A DNA stretch of 64,000 nt from Rebecca billardiae RCC1528 (taxonomy: Eukaryota > Haptophyta): the NCBI GenBank assembly GCA_965240325.2, contig OZ251229.1:2604001-2668000 (forward strand), written 5' to 3'. The notes beneath the pieces were generated by a model that ran no database searches, had not been told where the DNA came from, and worked only from the letters and a program-made list of their open reading frames with translations. The translations under genes were made by a program, and so were the position numbers. The first letter of the stretch is position 1, and each line of letters opens with the position of its first letter. Positions 1 to 9,435 of this stretch are shown piece after piece.

Positions 1-1799
1 CCAGACCCAGCGCCCGACGCCTCGGGCTGGCCCGCACCGCCCGCAGCCGCGTGGGCAGCGGCCGTCTCGACCCCCCACAGCGCGTGCGCGGCCCAGTGCC
101 CCGCGCAGATCGCTTCCGCCACGTTTGTGTCAAGCCGAGCGCGCCGTGTGCCGTGTGCCTCTGGCGCGGCGCCCCCGTGGTTCCGGGGCGCGTTCGCCGC
201 ACGTGGGCGCGGCTGTGCGCCCGGGCCCGCGGCGCGGCTGCGCTGCATCACCTGCCGCGCAATCAGCCGCGCGGCTGCCTTCGCAGCGCCCTTGTCGCGC
301 TGCTCGCGCGCCGTGAGCAGCGCCGCGCGCCACGTCTCCGCAGACACGCACACGGCGTCGACAGTGCGCGGCGACGCGCGGTCAGAGCCGTCCTCGGCCT
401 CGCGCCGCGCGTCGCCGTCGGCGAGCGCGCGAAGCAGCGCGTCCCGCCAGCGCGCAGTGAGCTGCGCGTTGCCCTCGAGCACCGCGCGCTCGAGCACGCC
501 CCCCGTGCGCGCACACGCGCCGAGCATCGTGGCCAACTCCGCCTCGGCCGACGATGGCGTCGCGCCCGCTGCGCCCGTGCTGCCGCTCAGCGGCCCGTAT
601 TCAAGTAGCCGCCCGGAGCGCGCGTCGAAGAGGGCGAAGCCGCCGACGCGCGCGCCGACGTCCACGGCGAGGAGGAGGCTGTGCTGCGCGCGCAGCTCGA
701 AGCGCGCGGCGCGCTCGGCGCTCAGCAGCGCCCGGCCCGAGGGCTGCTGCTCAGCCGCGGTGCCACCTGACAGACGACTGGTGGCCGGCGTGCGCGCCCC
801 GGGGGGCGCTCCTGCCCTGTGCTTCAGGTAAGTTGCCAGCAGGGGGCTGGCGCAGGCGGGCGGCGTGGGCTGCGCAGGCACGGGCAGGTCGTCGGGCGCG
901 CACGCGCTGCGCAGGGCGAGGCGGTACTGCTCGGCCGTGAGCATGCGCACCGCAGTCGGCTCGCGCGTCCGCGTCGTCGCGTGCGGGCTGCCAGCGGGCT
1001 GCGGCGCGGCATCGGCGACGGCTCGCTCGCCTGCGCGCGCCGCGCCCGGCTCGGACGCAGCCGACACCTCCGCCGCCAGCAGTGCCCAGCGCGCGCGCTC
1101 GAGCTGCTGCCGCCGCCGGGTGAGCTTCAGCCGCTTCTTGCGCCCACACCCGCGGCGCAGCTGGTGCCCCAGCTCGAGCAGCTCTGACGAAATGCGGCGC
1201 TCTCGCGAGCCGAAACTGTCGCGCCCTCGCGAGCCGCTTGTCGGAGCGTCGTCGGTCGGTGCGGCCTCCGCCTCGGGCGTGGCGGCAGCCGCGGATGCCA
1301 CGCCATCGGCCGTGTGGCGCAGGGCGGCGATGAGCGCGCCCGGAGAGACCAGATGAAGGTGCCGACGAGCGAGGGCGCCTTTGGCACATCGCACGCCCAA
1401 TTCAGTGTCTGCGGTGGCCACTGTCACGACTGCGCGCACCTCGCACGTCAGCCAGCGCACAGCGTCGACGATGACGTCGTCCGCCTTGGCGCGGGGCCCT
1501 GAGAACGCAACCGCAAGCCCGTCTGGCCTCCACGCCGCGTCGGGCACGGTGCCGTGGTCGAAGAGGAGCAGGACGCGCCCGTCGAGCGCAGTCTCGTGTG
1601 CCCACGCCGCCGTCAGATCTGCCAGCTCCGCCGGTGACCATTGGAAGCTCGTCTTGCCGCGCACGTTGTCGCCGTCGATGATCATGACATCGGCTTGCCG
1701 CAGTGCGTCCGCCTCGGCGCGGAGCCGCCGCGACGGCGGGGCCGGACGGTAGGCGAGGGCTGCGGCGGCGACGAGGACGGCAGCTGCGGCGGCCGTCAT
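1..1799 (-). CDS. NYN (PIN-like) and RuvC/RNase H-like double-nuclease protein, 3' end beyond window
   Basis: One uninterrupted minus-strand frame runs from an ATG at 1799-1797 off the left edge, giving residues 1-599 with no stop. Residues 1-19 (MTAAAAAVLVAAAALAYRP) are hydrophobic and may target an organelle or anchor the protein. Residues about 38-165 look like a YacP-type NYN domain: IDGDN with D42/D44, LLLFD at D81, KADD at D107/D108, and TAD at D131. An Arg/Lys-rich helix follows. Residues about 370-570 have the order of acidic motifs seen in RuvC/RNase H-fold resolvases: AVDVG with D380, VLEGN with E442, a Lys-rich helix, and DTNVAEA with D557 and E562. By family knowledge both folds are metal-dependent nucleases; the substrate is not deducible. 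No intron is needed in the visible part. It is divergent from TIM21. Confidence 0.72.
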   Translation of the reverse strand, partial: MTAAAAAVLVAAAALAYRPAPPSRRLRAEADALRQADVMIIDGDNVRGKTSFQWSPAELADLTAAWAHETALDGRVLLLFDHGTVPDAAWRPDGLAVAFSGPRAKADDVIVDAVRWLTCEVRAVVTVATADTELGVRCAKGALARRHLHLVSPGALIAALRHTADGVASAAAATPEAEAAPTDDAPTSGSRGRDSFGSRERRISSELLELGHQLRRGCGRKKRLKLTRRRQQLERARWALLAAEVSAASEPGAARAGERAVADAAPQPAGSPHATTRTREPTAVRMLTAEQYRLALRSACAPDDLPVPAQPTPPACASPLLATYLKHRAGAPPGARTPATSRLSGGTAAEQQPSGRALLSAERAARFELRAQHSLLLAVDVGARVGGFALFDARSGRLLEYGPLSGSTGAAGATPSSAEAELATMLGACARTGGVLERAVLEGNAQLTARWRDALLRALADGDARREAEDGSDRASPRTVDAVCVSAETWRAALLTAREQRDKGAAKAAARLIARQVMQRSRAAGPGAQPRPRAANAPRNHGGAAPEAHGTRRARLDTNVAEAICAGHWAAHALWGVETAAAHAAAGGAGQPEASGAGS

Positions 1800-1915
1800 C
1801 GCGACGCGGCGAGGCCGGCGAAGGCCGCAGCCCGGAATTCAGAATACATAATGCCGGATTCTCGGCCCGGAAGCCCGGAACAGGTCGTCTGAACTCCGGG
1901 CGATCGACGTGCACG
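1800..1915. promoter_or_regulatory. Bidirectional intergenic promoter region
   Basis: Only 116 bp separate the start codons of two head-to-head genes (NYN-RuvC on minus, TIM21 on plus), so both promoters must lie here or inside the genes. It is less GC-rich than the flanking coding DNA. I see no clear TATA box. Confidence 0.45.
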
Positions 1916-2773
1916 ATGCTGGCGCGCGGCGTGCGTGTGCTGGCAGCAAGCCAGCGGCTGAGCAGAGCTCCCATCGGGTTGCTGCCCCGCGCGCAGGCAT
2001 GCAGAGCGCTGTCGCAGGCAAAGTCGCCGCCCCCGCCGCCGCCGCCTCCCCAGTCACCGCCGCCGCCACCCTCTGACGACTCGGAACCGAAGCCGTCGGA
2101 TCCGAAGCCGGCGGCGGCGGCGGCGCCCACGCCACCAGCAGGCGGAGCCGAGAAGGCGCCCACGGGTGGCGGCGGCGGCGAGAAGCCGCATGAGCCGCCA
2201 CGATCAGCCCTCGCGATCTCCGACGAGGATGAGAGCGCCCCGCCGCCCATGGAGTGGGAGCCGGGCGTCGCCGGCACCGTTCAGAAGGGCCTGTCCGCGG
2301 TGATCATCGCGTTCGGCGCCGCGGCCTTCGGCGTGTGCGCGTTCGGCGCGTACTGGGCGCTCTTCCCGGGCGCGAGCAGCCCGGGCGCCATCCTCGACGA
2401 CGCGCTGGAGAAGGTCAAGGTGGACCCCGAGGTGGCCGACCGCATCGGCACGCCGATCCGCTCGTTCGGCGCCGACCTCGGCGGCGGCGAGGGGCGGCGC
2501 AACTTCGTCCAGTCGTGGGACGTGCAGGCGGAGGACGGCGCGTCGGCGGTGCAGGTGAAGTTCAACGTGCAGGGCCCGCAGGGCCGCGGCATCGTGCACG
2601 TGCAGGCGCCCGCCAGCCGCAGCCGGGGCCAGTTCAACTGGATCGTCTTTGAAGACCGGAGCGGCCGGAGCCGGCAGATGATTTATATTCTGGACGAGCG
2701 GGCCAAGCTGCCGAGCGGCGGCCCGGCACCGCCGCCGCCGGCGCTGGCGGGCGCGGGCGCGGGCGGGAAGTGA
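1916..2773 (+). CDS. TIM21: TIM21-like subunit of the mitochondrial inner-membrane protein translocase
   Basis: A single exon of 285 residues. The ATG at 1916 is chosen because it opens a typical mitochondrial presequence: Arg, Ala and Ser with no acids (MLARGVRVLAASQRLSRAP). A long Pro/Gly/Ser linker follows. One membrane span lies at residues about 122-146 (GLSAVIIAFGAAAFGVCAFG). The C-terminal intermembrane-space domain has TIM21 landmarks: the segment after the span rich in A/L/K/V, GTPIRSFGAD, FVQSWDV, VKFNVQGPQGRGIVHVQA and the closing FEDRSGRSRQMIYILD. In the known system TIM21 links the TOM exit to TIM23 and to respiratory-chain assembly. Length is normal for the family apart from the low-complexity linker. 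The upstream in-frame extension to 1703 overlaps the divergent gene and is rejected. Confidence 0.85.
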   Translation: MLARGVRVLAASQRLSRAPIGLLPRAQACRALSQAKSPPPPPPPPQSPPPPPSDDSEPKPSDPKPAAAAAPTPPAGGAEKAPTGGGGGEKPHEPPRSALAISDEDESAPPPMEWEPGVAGTVQKGLSAVIIAFGAAAFGVCAFGAYWALFPGASSPGAILDDALEKVKVDPEVADRIGTPIRSFGADLGGGEGRRNFVQSWDVQAEDGASAVQVKFNVQGPQGRGIVHVQAPASRSRGQFNWIVFEDRSGRSRQMIYILDERAKLPSGGPAPPPPALAGAGAGGK

Positions 2774-3281
2774 TGCCGCGCGTCGGGAGCCGGCGCTGCC
2801 CGCTGAGAGGCCGCGCACACCGCGACCCTTCGCTCGCGAGCGCCGACTCACACGTCGCAGCATGCGAACAAGCCGAGCCGGCGCTCGGGCGGACGGCGTG
2901 CCCGCGGCACAGTCAAACGCAGTGGATGTACACTTGGAGCCAGGCGCCTACGGTGGCCGCAGCGAGACGCTCCGTCCATGCCGAGCCTGGCCGGCGTGCC
3001 CGTGGCGCCACCCTGCCAGCCTCCGCGAGGGACCGACCGCCGGTCCGGCGCGTGAGGCCCGTGAGGGCGACCACCGCCGCGTCTGCCTCGATCCGGCCTA
3101 CAGTAAGATTCTGAATAAATCACGAGCAGATTATTACTATAATCACCGGCCGAGGAGCAGAGGGAATGCGACCGCTGCGGAGGCTCCGGCTTCGATTGAG
3201 ACGGTTGACCCCATCCCCCGCCCCCAGTCCCGTGCCTGAGTCCGTCAAACTCACGGTCCGCGCCGGTCCGTCATACCGCCG

Positions 3282-3379
<98 letters not shown>

Positions 3380-5219
3380 CTCATCAATAAATAATAATTC
3401 TGGTCTCGCTCCAAGTCAGGAGCGTATAACATCTTGACGACGTATTATATACGGAAATCGACGGCGCGGGATCGCCCACCTGCTGCCTGCTGGCTGCTCC
3501 GAGACCGAGTCCGACTCTGAGACAGGATGAGGAGGGCGAGGCCGGGCCCTGAATCCTGATGAGGCCGGCGCGGCCGTGACGGCCCGCGGCATTATCTTTA
3601 TATATACTATTAGCGCGGCGGCCGGATATTTAATAATTTATAATAACAGTCGGGCTGCAGGCTGGCCCGGGGCCCGCCAGGCGTCCGGGCACCGCGGCTT
3701 GACGGCCGCTGGCCAGCCGCTCAGTGCTCAGAGTCGGGGCCGAGTCCCGCGAGGCGGTTAGTCCGGGTCAGGGTGGCGAGCCCCGACGCGACGATCGACA
3801 GTTGCCCAAATCCGCGACCACGGACCAGGCGCCACGCGCCGCGGCCTTTGCGGGCTTTGGCTTTGACATCGGCTGTGACGACAGTCTCAGTGACATTTTA
3901 ACTGCGCGCCTCTGCTGACTGCGTCGTACTCGTATATGGCAGACACGGTAGACACGGTCACTAGTGGCACTACACACCCGCGTGGGCTGTCCGAGTACTC
4001 GGACAACAGATATCAGTAGTGATGCCAATTCTGAGCAGCAGACTAGCTACGACTGAGTCTGCTACGAGTATATATACGACGATTCGGATGACCGTCGAGT
4101 GTAAATTTGAGCTATAGCTTACCGCTGACGACTGAGTAGCTACATTCTGACTGATGAAACAATAAATATATTCTGATGGCTTATTTATGTTAACAGTTCA
4201 CTGCTATACGAATATATATGAGACGCACACAGCTTATCATAGGCAGGCGAGATTGACGCCCGCCAACTGTCACCGCCCATGAAGCCGTCGCCGATGGTCA
4301 TACTCACGTAGTTCGCAACATCACGGACTACCCGGGGACCGGAATGAATATTACGCGCCGTAGTGCAGGCTTATCGCTTATTAGTGAAGGCTCCCTAAGT
4401 TATGTAGCCTAAGTAGCAAGCTGGATCTCATATTGACTGAATATCATCGCCTGGCGGCACGGCCGATCTGAGCAACTCAGGCGGCTTCTCACAGTTTCAT
4501 TACGAGATCACTGCTCACGGGCTGCCGGCGCCTGGCCGCGCCTGGAATAACGCCGAACGGCAGCACTTGCCTTTCAACGGTGAACGCGTCAAGCAAGCTC
4601 GCACCTTGAACCCAGCACGTGCGCAGGCTAGCCGGACGAATACTTGTAAAACAACATAAAGCCGTGCATTAATCCATTATTCCACGGTAGACGGTCACAG
4701 TGACTCTGAGTCTCGGCGGTCCGATGGCCAGTCAGACACAGTTCGTGCCGCCGTGGCTCGAGACGTCAGGCTCGAGACGGCGTCCTGGGCCGGCAGCCTC
4801 TCTAGGCAGGTGCTCATGGCAAATGAGCGCACCTAGATACAGTAGCTGTCTGTGCGCGCAGCAGGCCAGTGCACTCGCGTGCCACGCGGTGCCATTTCGC
4901 CGATTCCGGCTTGCGACGCGGCCGACAAGGAGCGACAAGGAGCGGGGAGAGCGGGCCGCCAAGCTGGACCAAGGTCCTCGGCACACGCGCGCATGGCCTG
5001 CGAGACCACCTGGGCCACGAAGAGCGCACTACTAGTGCGCCAATCCCGGGATCAAGGGCCCGCGATGTCTCCGACGCCGCCGCCACGCTGAGGGCGGCCT
5101 GGGCGGGGCAGGTTGGGCGTGAGGCGGAGTGAGGGAGTCCGGCCCCACGCGTTCACCGTTCCGGGAGGTCACCGGACGCAACCGCAAGGTTTCTGCTCGG
5201 GCACGTTCCTCGCGGCACG
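2774..5219. other. Intergenic spacer, no supported gene
   Basis: This 2.4-kb spacer moves from GC-rich to mixed or AT-rich composition and holds a long (TA)n array. Short open frames occur on both strands but show no protein-like composition or motif. I recognise no tRNA or snRNA. Confidence 0.5.
3285..3378. repeat. (TA)47 microsatellite
   Basis: Uninterrupted TA dinucleotide array of about 94 bp in the spacer between TIM21 and RPL29. Confidence 0.97.
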
Positions 5220-5631
5220 ATGGCGAAGAGCACGGTGAGCACGCGCGTGTTTCCGAGCCCACGCAGCGCGGGCAGGTGCCCGCCCGCAGGTGCCGTGGCG
5301 CGGCAACGCGGTCTGACGCGAACGCGCGCCTTGCCTCCTGGTGCCGCGCAGAACCACACCGCGCACAACCAGTCGTACAAGAACCACAGGAACGGCATCA
5401 AGAAGGCGCGGGTGGGCTTCTCGGTGAAGGGCTCGAAGCCCTCGCTCAAGGGCGTACGCGCTCCGCGCGGGGCGCGCGTGCCATCGCGCCCGAGCCCACC
5501 CGCACGCCCTGCCCAGCTCTCACACGCGCGCGCCGCGCTCGCGCGCATGTGCGCAGATGGACCCTAAGTTCCTGCGCAACCAGCGGTTCGCAAAGAAGTG
5601 GAACGGCAAGGGCCGCGGCGGCGACGAGTAG
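5220..5631 (+). CDS. RPL29: 60S ribosomal protein eL29
   Basis: Three exons: 5220-5234, 5352-5453 and 5557-5631, joined at GT-AG introns of 117 and 103 nt, both phase 0. The spliced product has 63 residues. It starts MAKSTNHTAHNQ, continues SYKNHRNGIKKARVG and SLKGMDPKFLRNQRF, and ends with a short basic and glycine tail before TAG. This is the near-universal eL29 pattern of small basic cytosolic large-subunit proteins. The first exon has only five codons, a common layout for ribosomal-protein genes. One oddity is Thr at position 5, where Lys is usual. This gene is the clearest proof of spliceosomal introns here and calibrates the splice sites used elsewhere. Confidence 0.95.
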
Positions 5632-7241
5632 GCGTGGTTCGATGCGCAGTGGGGGCTGTCCGGCGAGCGCGGAAGCTTGCTGGGCAGCCGTGCTCGCGGT
5701 CCATGGGTGAGGATCGCCCTCTCGCAAGGCGGAGTCAGGGGTCCTGGCACAGGCAGGGGCATCGACATGGCACGTGCACACTCGTTTGCGCAGAGCTCGG
5801 CTGCTGCCCGGCGGGCGTGCGAGCTCTCACGCGTGGCACGGTGACATTGTGTCCCCCGGCAGCACGCGCTGCTTGCCAGTGGGCTCACTCGCGTGAGCAA
5901 GCTCCTGGCGGCCCAAGTGGACCATCCGGCGTGATGGGTAACTGGTATCACCGGGATTGACCGTTGCTGCCGCCAATCAGTCTCGATCCGTAATCGGGCT
6001 CAACTGTTCTCCGAGTCTAAGCTCTTGTCTGTACGACTCAGGGTCAGGGAGTGAGTACTCGCGCGATGATGGCGGCGATATTGATGCTGACAAGTTAATT
6101 CGGCCTGACGCGATTCAGAATCAGATTAATGCGGCGCTGATAGTGACACATATTATTACAATTATAATTTAAATATTTTATCCGTGCTGCCAGTCGACGG
6201 TCCGCATTATTAATATAGTAAATCATTCCGTCTGCCGTCATTTCAGTGCCTCTGTCTTTAAATCATCATAGAATTAGTCTGACAATTCCGAGTCTCAGCT
6301 TCGGAGACGGCGGGCCAGCTCAGAAGGCGAAGGCCGAAGCGGCCCGTCTGTCAGCGGCCCGTAATTAATTAATGCCGCGGCCTGCTCATGAATGAGCAGC
6401 CTGCTGTGTCACTGCGGAGTAGAGAGTGCCTGTGACCAGCCGACTTTCATTCATTCACTTAGTTGGCGGCACCGTCGCAGGCGGCGTCATTTTATTATTT
6501 ATATTAATAATATATATATAATTGACGGCCTTATGCCGCGGCCGCGCCGCCGCGGTGGCGACTGAGGAGGAGTGAGGGCGCGAGGCCGGGCACCGGGCTG
6601 ACAGCGCAGTCGGCAGTGCCATCGTCAGCGCGCAACTAATTATTAAAAAACTTATCCGAGCGTCGTCCCGCGACCAGGTCTCTACGCGACCACTGGCGTT
6701 AATGACCAGACACTGAAGACAGACCGCCCGCGGACCGCCGTCGCCGTCGGAGCCGGGCCCGGACCGCGAGTGGCCCGGAGGCCCCCGACGCGGGAGTATA
6801 ACTGAGTACCCTGGCACGGTACTGAGTCACTCGGTAGTGATCGGTACGCGCTATAAACGCGGTCGCGGGTCGGCGGTACGGCGCGTCAGACACTAGTCTT
6901 AGCCCGGCGCCAGAGTGACTATGGAGTGAGAGAGTTAAGACTGAGACAGTAGTCGGTCCTCGGGTCGGCGCGGTGCGGGAGTGTCTGGCTGTAGCTTGAG
7001 CCTGCTCACGTAAATTAGTGCATAGCTTGTCACTCATTATTATAAGCTCGGTGAGTGGCATCAGGCAGCCCGCGTCCCGCCGCGTCCCGCCATCCCGGGG
7101 CCGGTCCGACCGGGCACCACGCCGTCGCCCGTCGGCCGAGTCGCGCAGCGTAGCCGTGTGTTATGCGCCGCGCGCCGCGGCTCATCACGTGACCCGGCGT
7201 AGTCACTCCGTCACCGCACGTGAACGCACCGCAGTCACTAG
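5632..7241. other. Intergenic spacer, no supported gene
   Basis: Mixed composition with AT-rich patches near 6110-6280 and 6480-6530. Open frames here have low-complexity Arg/Ser/Pro shadow composition. It lies between the 3' ends of RPL29 and the convergent MED8-like gene, so it must hold both termination regions. Confidence 0.45.
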
Positions 7242-7787
7242 CTAGAAGTCATCGTCGTCACTGGATCGCTGTCGGCGATCTCCGGTGCTGCCGGCTGGGG
7301 CATCTCCCCGCCGTTCCAATTCGCCGGGGTGCAGGTCGTCGTCCTGTGCTTCCGCGTCGAGTGCGGCGAGACGTCCGCGCAGGTGGATCTCGGCCGCCTC
7401 AGCGAGTCGATTGTGCCGATCGACGTCCGCTTGCGTCGTGCGCGCGCGCTTGGCGCGCAGCAGTGCCTGCGCATCACGCTCTACCTCCGGCTCCACCTTT
7501 GTGCCCAGCAGCATCGGCACGGCGTGGAGCGGGCGCTTGTCACCGGGGCGCCGGGGAGCGGGCTGCGGGGCGCGTAGTCGCATCTGGCTCCTCGTCTGCA
7601 TCACGTCCGCATGCATGCGGTGCACCAATGATGCGTACGATCGGTGTGTCGACTCTGCGCCGAGCACGATGCGCCGCAGCACCTCGCGTGGTTCCGAGAT
7701 TGCGGCGTCCTCCTGCATCAGCGCGAAGAGAACCTCCGCACGCGAGCGGCAGGAGCCAAGCGTCGCTGTGAGCTCGGCGTCCGTCAT
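7242..7787 (-). CDS. MED8: Mediator subunit 8-like protein
   Basis: A single exon of 181 residues from the ATG at 7787 (MTDAELTATLGSC). The N-terminal half is helical (AEVLFALMQEDAA, REVLRRIVLGAES). The diagnostic part is residues about 83-105: RPLHAVPMLLGTKVEPEVE. It matches the MED8 segment in which a Pro-x-Leu-Leu-x-Thr-Lys element is followed by PEVE and then a helix. A second helix (DVDRHNRLAEAAEIHLRGR) and an acidic tail (SSDDDDF) follow. MED8 is a head-module Mediator subunit in the nucleus. The match rests on one motif and overall layout, so an unrelated helical protein remains possible. It is divergent from the BI-1 gene (164 bp between starts). The upstream in-frame ATG at 7970 would overlap that gene and is not used. 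Confidence 0.55.
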   Translation of the reverse strand: MTDAELTATLGSCRSRAEVLFALMQEDAAISEPREVLRRIVLGAESTHRSYASLVHRMHADVMQTRSQMRLRAPQPAPRRPGDKRPLHAVPMLLGTKVEPEVERDAQALLRAKRARTTQADVDRHNRLAEAAEIHLRGRLAALDAEAQDDDLHPGELERRGDAPAGSTGDRRQRSSDDDDF

Positions 7788-7951
7788 CGCGCCAAGTCCA
7801 ACACGCCGTGTGCCGCGCGGGGCGTGCCCGAAAGCTGGCCTTCGGGCAGGTCGTCGCCGGCTCGCGCTGCGCAGGTGAGATGAGCGGCGTCGCTCGCGGC
7901 AGAGCCGTGCACGGTTGCCGGTGGGTCGCCAAAGACGCCTGCCGATCCAGC

Positions 7952-8872
7952 ATGGCGCCTCTGGCCGCATTCACGTGGGCCGTCCTCGTGGGCGTGCAGC
8001 TGGTGTGCACGGATGCGCTTGCTCCGCCGCCGCCCTTGCGGGGGCCGAGCGCCGTCCCGCGCCTGCGCGGTGGCGCGCGCGAGCTCGCTCGCTCGCCGCG
8101 CTCGTACGCGCCCACCCGTGTCACATACGAGGTGCCGGTGCACGAGGCACCGCTCGAGGTGCGCGACGCGTTCGTCGAGCGCGTGTACCGCACCCTCTCG
8201 CTGCAGCTGGGGGCGACGATGCTGCTGTGCTGGTACCTGATCACGTACCACCCGGGCCTCCTCGTGAACATCATGCGCGATCGCACCAAATCCCTCCTCG
8301 CGCTCTTCTCGCCGATGGTGGCCGCGATGATTGTCACGAACGCGCCCACGGCGCGGAAGACGTGGCCGACGGACCACCTTCTGCTCGCGCTGTTCACCGC
8401 GTGCGAGGGGCTCGTGCTCAGCCTGGTCACGCTCTTCGTCCCGCGCGAGATCATCTGGCGCGCCGGGCTCACCACGGCGGCGGTCGTCGGCTGGCTCTCG
8501 CTGTACGCGCGGACGACGCGGCGCGACTTCACGCGCCGAGGCTCGATGCTGCTAAACGGGCTGCTCGCGCTCACCGTGCTGCAGCTGCTGCAGCTGGTGT
8601 TCTTCCGCGGCTCGCCGATGTCGCACTCGCTCTTCTCGGCCGTGGGCGCGCTGGCCTTCGCCGGCATGCTCGTGGTGAACACGCAGCAGATCGTCGGCGG
8701 CAAGTCGACGCACGCGCAGATCGCGCCGGACGAGCACGTGCTGGCGAGCATCCTGCTGTACACCGACATCGTGGCGCTGTTCATGCACCTCGTGTCGATC
8801 ATGTCGGATGGCGGGGGCGGCGGGCGGCAGCGCGAGCGGGGCGGGGCGGGGATGCTGGACGAGCTCCTCTGA
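7952..8872 (+). CDS. Bax inhibitor-1/TMBIM family multispanning membrane protein
   Basis: A single exon of 306 residues. The ATG at 7952 opens a hydrophobic leader (MAPLAAFTWAVLVGVQL) ending near DALAPPPP, so a signal peptide or the first half of a bipartite plastid leader is possible. About six or seven membrane helices follow. Family landmarks are the cytosolic entry LEVRDAFVERVYRTLSLQLG, the NTQQIVGGK motif after helix 5 or 6, and the final HVLASILLYTDIVALFMHLV helix, which matches the conserved Asp-containing last BI-1/YccA helix. Known family roles are ER or Golgi Ca2+ leak and stress survival. The Gly/Arg-rich tail resembles no known signal. An earlier in-frame ATG at 7808 lies inside the divergent gene's shared promoter and is disfavoured. 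Confidence 0.85.
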   Translation: MAPLAAFTWAVLVGVQLVCTDALAPPPPLRGPSAVPRLRGGARELARSPRSYAPTRVTYEVPVHEAPLEVRDAFVERVYRTLSLQLGATMLLCWYLITYHPGLLVNIMRDRTKSLLALFSPMVAAMIVTNAPTARKTWPTDHLLLALFTACEGLVLSLVTLFVPREIIWRAGLTTAAVVGWLSLYARTTRRDFTRRGSMLLNGLLALTVLQLLQLVFFRGSPMSHSLFSAVGALAFAGMLVVNTQQIVGGKSTHAQIAPDEHVLASILLYTDIVALFMHLVSIMSDGGGGGRQRERGGAGMLDELL

Positions 8873-9157
8873 CGAGAGTGGGTGCCGTCGTGCGTGACTG
8901 TACGGCCGCTGCGGCCGGGGACGGCGAGGTCGCGGTATTGCTGTTGTCGTATTTCCGCCCTGACCTAGGCGCAAGAGAGGAGTCCGGATCATCGGGCAAT
9001 CCGGAGCGCGCGAATTTCTGAAAGCAAACCGGCGAGTAATGATTAATGAACCGTACGTACCCCCATACCCGTCCGGGGAAACAAACCGGAAAATCGGCGG
9101 CGAACAGCAGCTATGTGATCCGACCGTTGGCCCACCCTCTCTAGTTTCTTTGTCCCG

Positions 9158-9221
9158 GGTACCCCTCCTCGCCTGTAATAGCACACCGCCGCAAGGGAAG
9201 CACCGTGGGAGGAGGGGTACC
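9158..9221. repeat. 13-bp perfect inverted repeat upstream of zinc-finger gene
   Basis: GGTACCCCTCCTC at 9158-9170 is the exact reverse complement of 9209-9221, with a 38-bp spacer. It lies about 215 bp before the zinc-finger start codon, so it could be a promoter site pair or a 5'UTR hairpin. Confidence 0.7.
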
Positions 9222-9435
9222 GGAGATACAGCAACGAATATCCGAACCGCCACATGACGACTCAGAAGCTTGGAGAACAGCGAAGCTGATTGGGCCTCGG
9301 CGCAGGTCCATTTTTCCGTATTCGGTGCGTGGGCCTTTCAGTGATGACGAAACGAATGTGCCGCGCTCGCACGGGTTCGTCACATATCAAAACCTACGGA
9401 GCTCCGCAGGCCGTCGACGGCTGGCGGCTGAATTG

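Noticed and set aside
51-831. Overlapping plus-strand open frames at the left end
   Set aside because: They are antisense shadows of the continuous NYN-RuvC frame; Arg/Ala/Pro-rich with no motifs.
3285-3378. (TA)n as an origin or centromere signal
   Set aside because: It is a plain microsatellite like three others in the window, with nothing around it to support a special role.
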